The notes under the pieces: model-generated
Database searches by the model: none
The model's input: only the letters and a program-made list of their open reading frames with translations
What the model was told of the DNA's origin: nothing
In this document: positions 51,992-59,537 of the stretch, in pieces
How positions within the stretch are numbered: the stretch's first letter is position 1
Layout: each line of letters opens with the position of its first letter
Assembly: GCF_035195345.1 (NCBI RefSeq)
Contig: NZ_CP136574.1
Coordinates: 1,727,871 to 1,791,870 of the forward strand
Source: Flavobacterium sp.
GTDB lineage: Bacteria; Bacteroidota; Bacteroidia; Flavobacteriales; Flavobacteriaceae
Direction: 5' to 3'
DNA: 64,000 nt
Position numbers and translations under genes: made by a program

Positions 51992-54900
51992 TTGGAAACA
52001 AAAAGCATTATTTTCGATAAACTTGAAGCATTTATCAAGAAGTTTTATACTAATGAACTGATAAGAGGAGTTATTCTTTTCATCGGATTGGGCTTGTTGT
52101 ATTTCATTTTTACCTTACTGATTGAATACTTTTTATGGTTATCTACTTCTGGAAGAACAATTTTATTCTGGTTATTCGTTGGAGTTGAATCATTTTTATT
52201 GCTTCGATTCATTGCTTTTCCATTGTTTAAATTATTTAAATTACAACAAGGAATTAACTACGAACAAGCATCAGAAATTATCGGAAATCACTTTTCAGAA
52301 GTGCAAGATAAGTTGTTGAACTTTTTGCAATTGGCAAACCAAAACCAAACTTCGGAATTATTAGCTGCTTCCATCGAGCAAAAAGCAGCTTCATTACAAC
52401 CGATTCCTTTTTCAAATGCTGTAATTTTTGCAAACAATAAGAAGTTTTTGCCTTATGCTATTCTTCCAATTTTTTTATTGATTTTGTTTTTTGTTACTGG
52501 AAATTCTTCTATAATATCTAATAGTTTTGATCGTGTAGTTCATTTTCAAACCAAATATGCACCGCCAGCTCCTTTCGAATTTGTGGTTTTGAATAAATCA
52601 TTAACTGCTCAACAGAATTCTGATTTCGTTCTACAAGTGAAAACACAAGGAAAAGTAATGCCTGAAAATATTGCGATTCAAATTGGTGATGAAGAATATT
52701 TTCTACAAAGTACAAAACCTGGAGTTTTTGAATATACATTTTCAAAAGTATCTAAAGATGTTACTTTTTCGCTTCTAGCAAATGGATTAAATTCGAAAGA
52801 TTATCAGATTAATGTGGTGGATGTACCAACTATTGCCAATTTTGAAATGGTTTTACAATATCCTTCTTATTTAGGTAAGAAATCTGAAATTATTCAAGGA
52901 ACTGGAAATGCTGTAGTTCCAGAAGGTACTGTTGTGAATTGGAGAATTAACGCTTTAGCAACGGATAAAGTTAGTTTCAAATCGAATAATCTATTGAGTG
53001 TTTTTGCGAATAAAGAAAACAACTTTTCGCTTTCAAGAAGAATCACTGATAATTTGAATTACGAAGTAATTACTTCAAATAGAAATATTAACGAATTTGA
53101 AAAATTGTCTTATCAAATCGCGACTATTAAAGATCAATATCCAACCATTTCAGTCCAAATTGCTCCGGATTCATTAAAGTTAAAATCGAAAATGATGATT
53201 GGTCAAGTTGCCGATGATCATGGCTTATCTAAATTACAAGTTGTTTTTTATCCGAAAGAAAATCCAAATGCAGTTCGAAAAGCGAATTTAGCTATCAACA
53301 AACAAGCGGTGGATCAATTTATTTATTCATTTCCTAATGGTTTATCAATTGAAGAAGGTGTAAATTACGAATATTACTTTGAAGTATTTGATAATGATGT
53401 AGTTAATAATTATAAAAGCACTAAATCATCCGTTTTTCTTCATTATGAATTGACTGAAGACCAAAAAGAAGACAAACAGTTGCAAGAGCAGAATGAAAAC
53501 ATCAATAGTTTAGAAAAATCCCTTCAAAATCAAGAGAAGCAAATTTCTGAATTAGACAAACTGCAAAAGATGAATAAAGAGAAATCTAATTTAGATTTCA
53601 AAGATCAAAAGAAAGTAGAAGACTTTATCAATCGTCAAAAACAACAAGACGGAATGATGAAAGAATTTACTAAAAAGTTGACCGAGAATTTGGAAGAGTT
53701 CAATCCTAAATCGCAAGACAAAGACAAAGAAGAATTAGTGCGTCGTTTAGAAGAAGCTGAAAAACAAGCAGATAAAAACGAAAAGTTATTGAAAGAATTA
53801 GAGGAACTTTCTAAGAAATTAGAAAAGGATGAATTGTTTGAAAAAGCTGATAAGCTAAAACAAAATGCTAAAAGTCAACAACAAAATTTAGAACAGTTAG
53901 TTGAATTAACGAAACGTTTTTACGTAGAAAAGAAAGCAGAACAAATTGCGGATAAATTAGATAAGTTATCAGATAAAGAAGATAAGTTGTCTGATGATGC
54001 AAAGGAAAATACGGTGAAAAATCAAGATGCTATTAATAAGGAATTTGAGGATATTCAGAATGAACTTCAAGAATTAGATAAAGAAAATAATGAATTAAAA
54101 GCACCTATGGACATTCCTAATGATAAGAATGAACAACAGGATGTTAAGAAAGATATGGAGAAGGCTTCTGAAGATTTACAAAAACAAAATCAACAAAAAG
54201 CAAAACCCAAGCAAAAAGCAGCAGCAAAAAAAATGAAAGAAATGAGCAGTAAGATGTCTTCTTCTATGGCAGCTAGTGGTATGGAACAAATGGAAGAAGA
54301 TGCTAAATTATTGCGTCAAATTTTAGATAATTTATTAGCTTTTTCATTTGATGAAGAATCGTTAATTAAAACTACTAATGCTTCTCAAGTTCGTTCTTTG
54401 CAATTGAATAAGGTGTTAAAAAAGCAACAAGATTTGAAATTACAATTCAAACATGTAGATGATAGTTTGTTTGCAGTAGCTTTACGTAATCCAAAAATTA
54501 CTGAAACTATTCTTAATGAAGTCGGTGAAATCCATTATAATCTAGACAAGACTTTAGAGACCATTGCTGATAACAATATTCAAAAAGGTGCATCTCATCA
54601 ACAGTATGTTTTAACTTCTGCTAATCGTTTAGCTGATTATTTAAGCAATGTTCAAAGTGATATGAATATGGAAATGCAAGGCCAAGGCCAAGGAAAACCT
54701 AAACCAGGTAAAGGTCAAGGCAAAGGCATGCAATTACCTGACATTATTAAAAAACAAGAAGGTTTAGGTGATAAAATGAAAGAAGGAATGAAGCCTGGCG
54801 ATAAACCGGGTGACAAGCCTGGTGACAAGCCTGGTCAAGGCAAACAAAAAGGTAAAGATGGTAAAGGGCAATCTGGTGAAGGAAATCAAGAAGGTGAAAA

Positions 54901-55321
54901 TGGTTCTGATGGAAATGCTGGAAAGGTTTTAGAAATTTTAAAAGAACAGCGACAATTGCGTGATGCTTTGCAAAAGGCATTAGAAAAGGAAGGTATGTCA
55001 GGTCAAGGCCAGAATGCTTTAAACCAAATGAAGGATATAGAGAAGCAATTAATCAATAAAGGCTTTAAAAATGAGACGTTGCAAAAAATGTTGAATTTAA
55101 AACACGAACTTTTAAAATTAGAAAAGGCAATTCAACAACAAGGAGAAGACACTAAACGTCAATCTAAAACGAATGACAAAAACTATAATGGTAGCACTAC
55201 TCCACTTTCAAAGGAATTAAAAGAATATCTAAATAGTGTTGAAATATTAAACAGACAAAGCTTACCTTTGCAACCCAATTTTAACCAGAAGGTTCAAAAC
55301 TATTTTAAAAGCAATGATTAG
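51992..55321 (+). CDS. DUF4175-type large membrane protein with coiled coil and Gly/Lys repeats
   Basis: A 1109-residue protein. There are two N-terminal helices (about residues 24-48 and 56-74) and a third near 152-168, then Ig-like periplasmic segments. From ~490 to ~740 there is long charged coiled coil (repeated Q/E/K), and near residues 895-985 a low-complexity GQGKP/GDKPG region with tandem 12-base repeats. It ends with a Gln/Lys-rich helix. It resembles the Flavobacteriia family annotated DUF4175 (name from memory). The function is unknown. The start is a TTG; no ATG fits the family N-terminus. The end overlaps ybeY by 8 bases. Confidence 0.8.
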   Translation: METKSIIFDKLEAFIKKFYTNELIRGVILFIGLGLLYFIFTLLIEYFLWLSTSGRTILFWLFVGVESFLLLRFIAFPLFKLFKLQQGINYEQASEIIGNHFSEVQDKLLNFLQLANQNQTSELLAASIEQKAASLQPIPFSNAVIFANNKKFLPYAILPIFLLILFFVTGNSSIISNSFDRVVHFQTKYAPPAPFEFVVLNKSLTAQQNSDFVLQVKTQGKVMPENIAIQIGDEEYFLQSTKPGVFEYTFSKVSKDVTFSLLANGLNSKDYQINVVDVPTIANFEMVLQYPSYLGKKSEIIQGTGNAVVPEGTVVNWRINALATDKVSFKSNNLLSVFANKENNFSLSRRITDNLNYEVITSNRNINEFEKLSYQIATIKDQYPTISVQIAPDSLKLKSKMMIGQVADDHGLSKLQVVFYPKENPNAVRKANLAINKQAVDQFIYSFPNGLSIEEGVNYEYYFEVFDNDVVNNYKSTKSSVFLHYELTEDQKEDKQLQEQNENINSLEKSLQNQEKQISELDKLQKMNKEKSNLDFKDQKKVEDFINRQKQQDGMMKEFTKKLTENLEEFNPKSQDKDKEELVRRLEEAEKQADKNEKLLKELEELSKKLEKDELFEKADKLKQNAKSQQQNLEQLVELTKRFYVEKKAEQIADKLDKLSDKEDKLSDDAKENTVKNQDAINKEFEDIQNELQELDKENNELKAPMDIPNDKNEQQDVKKDMEKASEDLQKQNQQKAKPKQKAAAKKMKEMSSKMSSSMAASGMEQMEEDAKLLRQILDNLLAFSFDEESLIKTTNASQVRSLQLNKVLKKQQDLKLQFKHVDDSLFAVALRNPKITETILNEVGEIHYNLDKTLETIADNNIQKGASHQQYVLTSANRLADYLSNVQSDMNMEMQGQGQGKPKPGKGQGKGMQLPDIIKKQEGLGDKMKEGMKPGDKPGDKPGDKPGQGKQKGKDGKGQSGEGNQEGENGSDGNAGKVLEILKEQRQLRDALQKALEKEGMSGQGQNALNQMKDIEKQLINKGFKNETLQKMLNLKHELLKLEKAIQQQGEDTKRQSKTNDKNYNGSTTPLSKELKEYLNSVEILNRQSLPLQPNFNQKVQNYFKSND
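54793..54836. repeat. In-frame 12-bp tandem repeat (Gly-Asp-Lys-Pro)
   Basis: Degenerate CCTGGTGACAAG units encode PGDK three times plus a partial PGQG. A copy-number change would keep the reading frame. Confidence 0.8.
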
Positions 55322-55733
55322 TTTTAATTACGAAACAGATTTCGAACTCGAAAACGAGGCGCATTATGAAGATTGGATTTCTCGTATTATTCATTCCGAA
55401 GGATTTGATGAAGGGGAAATCAATTATATTTTTTGTGATGACGAGTACCTACATAAAATTAATGTAGAATATTTAGATCACGATACTTTAACTGATATTA
55501 TTAGTTTTGATTACACAGTAGGAAATTTAATACAAGGCGATATTTTTGTTTCTATAGAGCGAGTTCAAGATAATGCAAGCGATTTCAATGTTTCTTTTGA
55601 AGAAGAATTAAAGCGTGTATTATCTCATGGTGTTTTACACTACTGTGGTTACAAAGATAAATCTCCAAATGACGAAGCCTTAATGCGTTCGAAAGAAGAT
55701 GAAAAAATGCAAATGTTTCACGTGGAACATTAA
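55314..55733 (+). CDS. ybeY: Endoribonuclease YbeY
   Basis: A 139-residue rRNA-processing metalloprotein: YIFCDDEYLHKINVEYLDHD, TLTDIISFDY, IQGDIFVSIERV and the metal site SHGVLHYCGYKDKSPND. In that site the usual H-x3-H-x5-H is His105, His109 and Asp115 instead of a third His. Related Bacteroidota proteins, as I recall, have the same change. The C-terminal residues MFHVEH are encoded by a parS site (55714-55729). The start overlaps the end of the DUF4175 gene. Confidence 0.93.
   Translation: MISFNYETDFELENEAHYEDWISRIIHSEGFDEGEINYIFCDDEYLHKINVEYLDHDTLTDIISFDYTVGNLIQGDIFVSIERVQDNASDFNVSFEEELKRVLSHGVLHYCGYKDKSPNDEALMRSKEDEKMQMFHVEH
55714..55729. promoter_or_regulatory. parS site 1 (ParB-binding centromere), inside ybeY
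   Basis: TGTTTCACGTGGAACA; on the other strand TGTTCCACGTGAAACA, which fits the consensus TGTTNCACGTGAAACA at all positions. It forms the last codons of ybeY. Confidence 0.88.
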
Positions 55734-55758
55734 GCGTACAAACTAGAATTTTTTTAAA

Positions 55759-55774
55759 TGTTTCACGTGGAACA
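55759..55774. promoter_or_regulatory. parS site 2, between ybeY and mnmG
   Basis: Identical to site 1, and the match extends to 20 bases (55756-55775 equals 55711-55730). The sites are 45 bases apart. Confidence 0.9.
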
Positions 55775-55789
55775 TAATATTTATAAAAG

Positions 55790-57661
55790 ATGTTTTTAAA
55801 TCAATATGATGTAATTGTTGTGGGTGCTGGTCACGCCGGTTGTGAAGCTGCTGCTGCTGCTGCCAACATGGGGTGTTCTACGCTTTTGGTGACAATGAAT
55901 CTTCAAAACATTGCACAGATGTCGTGTAATCCTGCTATGGGTGGAATTGCAAAAGGACAAATTGTGCGTGAGATTGATGCCTTGGGTGGATACTCTGGAA
56001 TTGTTTCAGACAAGACCTCAATCCAATTCAAGATGTTGAATAAATCAAAAGGTCCTGCGATGTGGTCGCCAAGAGTACAATCGGACAGAATGCGTTTTTC
56101 AGACGAGTGGAGAACAATGTTGGAGAATACGTTTAACCTGGATTTTTACCAAGAAATGGTGGCTGGTCTATTATCTGAGAATGGAAAGATTCTTGGAGTG
56201 AAAACTTCACTTGGCGTGGAAATCAAAGCAAAGTCTGTTGTGTTGACAAACGGAACTTTTTTGAATGGTTTGATTCATATTGGTGACAAACAATTTGGTG
56301 GTGGTCGCGCCGGAGAAAGTGCTTCTTTTGGAATCACAGAAGATTTAGTGAAATTAGGTTTCGAATCAGGAAGAATGAAAACAGGAACACCTCCACGAGT
56401 TGATGGTCGTTCTTTAGATTTTTCTAAAATGACAGAACAACCAGGTGATGATGTTCCAGAAAAGTTTTCCTATTCTAATTTAACCGCTCCATTAAAAACA
56501 CAACGTTCTTGTTGGATGTCGTATACTTCATTAGAAGTGCACGATATTTTACGTGAAGGTTTTGACAGAAGTCCAATGTTCAACGGAAGAATAAAAAGTT
56601 TAGGTCCGAGATATTGTCCGTCTATTGAAGATAAGATTAATCGTTTTGCAGATAAAGAAAGACATCAGCTTTTTGTAGAACCAGAAGGTTGGACAACTTG
56701 CGAATATTATATCAACGGATTTTCAACTTCGTTACCAGAAGATATTCAATTCAAAGCATTACGTTCAGTCGCTGGTTTTGAAAATGTGAAATTTTTCAGA
56801 CCAGGTTATGCTATTGAATATGATTACTTCCCTCCTACACAATTGCAACACACTTTAGAAACTAAATTAGTGGAAGGTTTGTATTTTGCAGGGCAAATTA
56901 ATGGAACAACAGGCTACGAAGAAGCGGCTTCTCAAGGTTTAATGGCAGGAATTAATGCTGCATTAAAAGTTCAGAACAGAGAACCGTTTATCTTAAAAAG
57001 AGATGAAGCGTATATTGGTGTTTTAATTGACGACTTAATTACAAAAGGAACAGAAGAACCCTATCGTATGTTTACTTCTCGTGCTGAGTATAGAACATTA
57101 CTGCGTCAAGACAATGCTGATTTTAGATTAACACCTAAAGCATTTGAAATTGGTTTAGCGAAAGAAGATCGTTTGATTCGTATGGAACAAAAATTTTCTC
57201 AATCGGATGCTATGGTGAATTTCTTTAGAGAAACAAGTTTAAAACCCGAAGAAGCAAACCCGATTTTAGAAGCTAAAGGTTCTGCTCCGATGAGTCAACC
57301 GGATAAAATGTTTAAAGTTTTTTCACGTCCCCAATTGGATTTGGAAGATTTTAGAAAGTTTAAAAAAGTAGCGGCTTATATTGAAGAGCACGATTTAGAT
57401 CAAGAAGTAGTTGAGCAAGCTGAAATCCAAGTGAAGTATTCAGGTTATATTGAAAAGGAAAAAAACAATGCCGATAAATTAACACGTTTAGAAGACATGG
57501 TTATTCCAGATAATTTCAATTTCGATAAAATCCAATCCATTTCAATTGAAGCAAAACAAAAATTAAATAAAATACGACCAAGAACTATTGCACAAGCATC
57601 ACGTATTAGCGGTGTTTCGCCAAGTGATATTTCTGTGTTGTTAATATACATGGGAAGATAG
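55790..57661 (+). CDS. mnmG: tRNA uridine-5-carboxymethylaminomethyl modification enzyme, FAD subunit
   Basis: A 623-residue MnmG (GidA), which with MnmE modifies the wobble uridine of several tRNAs. It has the FAD motif DVIVVGAGHAGCEAAAAAA, QIVREIDALGGYSGIV, GTFLNGLIHIGDKQFGGGRA, MKTGTPPRVDGRSLDF with RSCWMSYTS, FAGQINGTTGYEEAASQGL and a C-terminal helical domain (SRISGVSPSDISVLLIYMGR). The length is standard. It is flanked on both sides by parS sites; gidA is classically close to the origin in many bacteria. Confidence 0.97.
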   Translation: MFLNQYDVIVVGAGHAGCEAAAAAANMGCSTLLVTMNLQNIAQMSCNPAMGGIAKGQIVREIDALGGYSGIVSDKTSIQFKMLNKSKGPAMWSPRVQSDRMRFSDEWRTMLENTFNLDFYQEMVAGLLSENGKILGVKTSLGVEIKAKSVVLTNGTFLNGLIHIGDKQFGGGRAGESASFGITEDLVKLGFESGRMKTGTPPRVDGRSLDFSKMTEQPGDDVPEKFSYSNLTAPLKTQRSCWMSYTSLEVHDILREGFDRSPMFNGRIKSLGPRYCPSIEDKINRFADKERHQLFVEPEGWTTCEYYINGFSTSLPEDIQFKALRSVAGFENVKFFRPGYAIEYDYFPPTQLQHTLETKLVEGLYFAGQINGTTGYEEAASQGLMAGINAALKVQNREPFILKRDEAYIGVLIDDLITKGTEEPYRMFTSRAEYRTLLRQDNADFRLTPKAFEIGLAKEDRLIRMEQKFSQSDAMVNFFRETSLKPEEANPILEAKGSAPMSQPDKMFKVFSRPQLDLEDFRKFKKVAAYIEEHDLDQEVVEQAEIQVKYSGYIEKEKNNADKLTRLEDMVIPDNFNFDKIQSISIEAKQKLNKIRPRTIAQASRISGVSPSDISVLLIYMGR

Positions 57662-57664
57662 TCT

Positions 57665-57731
57665 CAGTTTTCAGTCTCAGTTTTCAGTTTTTTATTTAAC
57701 TGCGACTGAACACTGCGACTGTCAACTGAAT
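57665..57731. repeat. Heptad-like repeats after mnmG
   Basis: CAGTTTT, CAGTCT, CAGTTTT and CAGTTTT, then ACTGCG, ACTGAAC, ACTGCG, ACTGTCA and ACTGAAT. Periods are 7 with some 6. The array ends 1 base before parS site 3. Confidence 0.7.
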
Positions 57732-57732
57732 A

Positions 57733-57748
57733 TGTTTCACGTGAAACA
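57733..57748. promoter_or_regulatory. parS site 3, after mnmG
   Basis: TGTTTCACGTGAAACA, a perfect 16-base palindrome and an exact fit to the parS consensus, in the spacer before the methyltransferase gene. Confidence 0.92.
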
Positions 57749-57796
57749 ACGTCGCCAACCCTATTAAAATAAGCCTTTCGCATAAAAATAAAATAA

Positions 57797-58645
57797 ATGA
57801 ATTTTTTAGAAGATAAAAGTTTTATTACCGTTAAAGATTTTTCAGTTTCTGGAGAATCGTTTTTTTTGTTGTTAAATGAAGAATACCAAATCTTAAAAAC
57901 ACATCCACAACCTTCTTTAGATAAATTAGGTTCGTATTACGAATTCGAAGATTATATTTCGCACACCGATGGAAAACGTACCCTATTTGAAAAAATGTAT
58001 CATTTCATCAAAAGAAAAGCTATTCGCGATAAAGTGAAATTAATTAATTCGTACCAACCGGTAAAAGGAAGAATTTTAGATATTGGAGCTGGTACTGGAG
58101 ATTTTCTTTTGGAATGTAAAAATCAGAATTGGGATATCTTAGGGATTGAACCAAACGATAAAGCAAAAGGAATTGCTCTAGGAAAAGGAATTAAATTTGG
58201 AGATACGATCGAAAAATTAGAAAGTAACTCATTTGATGTAATAACGATGTGGCATGTTTTAGAACACGTTCCCGATGTTGAACATCAAGTGGCCGAATTG
58301 AAACGCTTATTAAAACCTTCAGGAACAATTATAATTGCTGTTCCAAATTTTAAATCTTATGATGCAAATCATTATAAAGAGTTTTGGGCCGCTTATGATG
58401 TGCCAAGACATTTATGGCATTTTTCAAAAACCGCTATTGAAAAATTATTCGACAAACAAAATATGAATTTGGAAGATGTTAAACCAATGTGGTTTGATAG
58501 TTTTTATGTGTCGCTTTTATCAGAAAAATATAAATCTGGTAAAATGAATTTCATTTCAGGATTTTTTATTGGTTTGATATCAAATGTATCTGGATGCTTT
58601 AAAAATGAGTTTTCTTCACATATTTATGTGCTAAAAAACAAGTAA
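57797..58645 (+). CDS. Class I SAM-dependent methyltransferase
   Basis: A 282-residue protein. Motif I is GRILDIGAGTGDFLLECKNQ, post-I is WDILGIEPNDKAKGIALGKG, and motif IV is VITMWHVLEHVPDVEHQVAE followed by GTIIIAVPNFKSYDANHYKE. The N-terminal ~70 residues (YYEFEDYISHTDGKRTLFEK) resemble those of glycan- or lipid-related methyltransferases, but the substrate is unknown. It is downstream of parS 3 and has no clear operon partner. Confidence 0.85.
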   Translation: MNFLEDKSFITVKDFSVSGESFFLLLNEEYQILKTHPQPSLDKLGSYYEFEDYISHTDGKRTLFEKMYHFIKRKAIRDKVKLINSYQPVKGRILDIGAGTGDFLLECKNQNWDILGIEPNDKAKGIALGKGIKFGDTIEKLESNSFDVITMWHVLEHVPDVEHQVAELKRLLKPSGTIIIAVPNFKSYDANHYKEFWAAYDVPRHLWHFSKTAIEKLFDKQNMNLEDVKPMWFDSFYVSLLSEKYKSGKMNFISGFFIGLISNVSGCFKNEFSSHIYVLKNK

Positions 58646-58885
58646 AAATTATTTTAAAGCGATTTTAGACACTTTTTTACTTGTTTTGATGTGATTTATT
58701 GTCTTTTTTTAAAAATTCATCTCAAACAATTCATTAAAGTTGATTTTTATAAATTGAACCTATAGGTTTTTTAAAAACACATAAACATTTCTTATAGTTA
58801 GAAAATAAATAAAAAAGCAACAAATTTGCTACTTTATAACTTATTATTACTTTTACGAAAAATTATTAATTACCAATTTAGAACC

Positions 58886-59461
58886 ATGAAAAAAATTGTA
58901 TTGATTTTAGGAGTTGCACTTAGCATTTTAGCTTGTAACAAAACAGAGACAAATTCAAAAGAATTCAAAACCGCATATATCAACACAGCTGAAATTATCG
59001 AGAAATACGAAAAATTCAAAGATGAAGATGATAAATTCAAAGTAAAATCCGAAGAATTAGGTCGTCCTTTAGAAGCAAAAGTTCGTGCTTTTCAAGCAGA
59101 AGCACAAAATTTTCAACAAAGTGCACAAGCAAAAGGACCACAATGGGCACAACAAAAAGGTGCTGAGCTATCTCAAAGAGAGCAACAATTAGGAATTGAA
59201 CAAAACGCTTTACTCCAACAATTACAACAAGAAGGTGCTGTTTTAAAAGATACTTTAATTAGTGAAGTTAAAAAATTCATTAAAGATTACGGTAAAAAGA
59301 AAGGTTATGATTACATTTATGGCACAGGTGATGCGGCTACAATTTTGTATGCTAAAGACAACTATGATATAACTAAAGAAGTTTTAAAAGAACTTAACGA
59401 AACTTATAAAGCTACCAAAAAAGACGATAAAGCAGCCACTAAAGAAGAAGAGAAAAAATAA
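58886..59461 (+). CDS. OmpH/Skp-like lipoprotein
   Basis: A 191-residue protein beginning MKKIVLILGVALSILAC, a lipoprotein signal with Cys at residue 17, followed by an OmpH/Skp domain: TAYINTAEIIEKYEKFKDED, a long Gln/Ala coiled coil (FQAEAQNFQQSAQAKGPQWA) and KDYGKKKGYDYIYGTGDAAT. The tail is Lys/Glu-rich. Skp is normally a soluble periplasmic chaperone; the lipid anchor suggests a membrane-bound chaperone-like role (inference). The ATG at 58886 was chosen over a start 60 bases upstream because it gives the signal peptide. Confidence 0.87.
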   Translation: MKKIVLILGVALSILACNKTETNSKEFKTAYINTAEIIEKYEKFKDEDDKFKVKSEELGRPLEAKVRAFQAEAQNFQQSAQAKGPQWAQQKGAELSQREQQLGIEQNALLQQLQQEGAVLKDTLISEVKKFIKDYGKKKGYDYIYGTGDAATILYAKDNYDITKEVLKELNETYKATKKDDKAATKEEEKK

Positions 59462-59464
59462 TTT

Positions 59465-59491
59465 AAAGTCCTGAGAAATCAGGACTTTTTT
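59465..59491 (+). terminator. Intrinsic terminator of the OmpH-like gene
   Basis: AAAGTCCTGA pairs with TCAGGACTTT around GAAA, followed by Ts. Confidence 0.88.
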
Positions 59492-59508
59492 ATTTCTAAT
59501 TGTTTCTA

Positions 59509-59516
59509 TATATTTG
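59509..59516 (+). promoter_or_regulatory. -7 box for the helicase gene
   Basis: TATATTTG (TAnnTTTG), 21 bases before the chosen ATG at 59538. The longest ORF begins at the TTG within this box. Confidence 0.45.
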
Positions 59517-59537
59517 TATTTCAAATTTATATGCCAA

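Noticed and set aside
55790..57661. mnmG position as the origin itself
   Set aside because: gidA-side origins occur in other bacteria, but the spacers around mnmG here are short and hold parS sites rather than a DnaA-box cluster; the 38.9-39.7 kb gap is the better candidate.
58826..58885. Longer N-terminus for the OmpH-like protein
   Set aside because: It would bury the lipoprotein signal; the ATG at 58886 gives the correct signal and lipobox.
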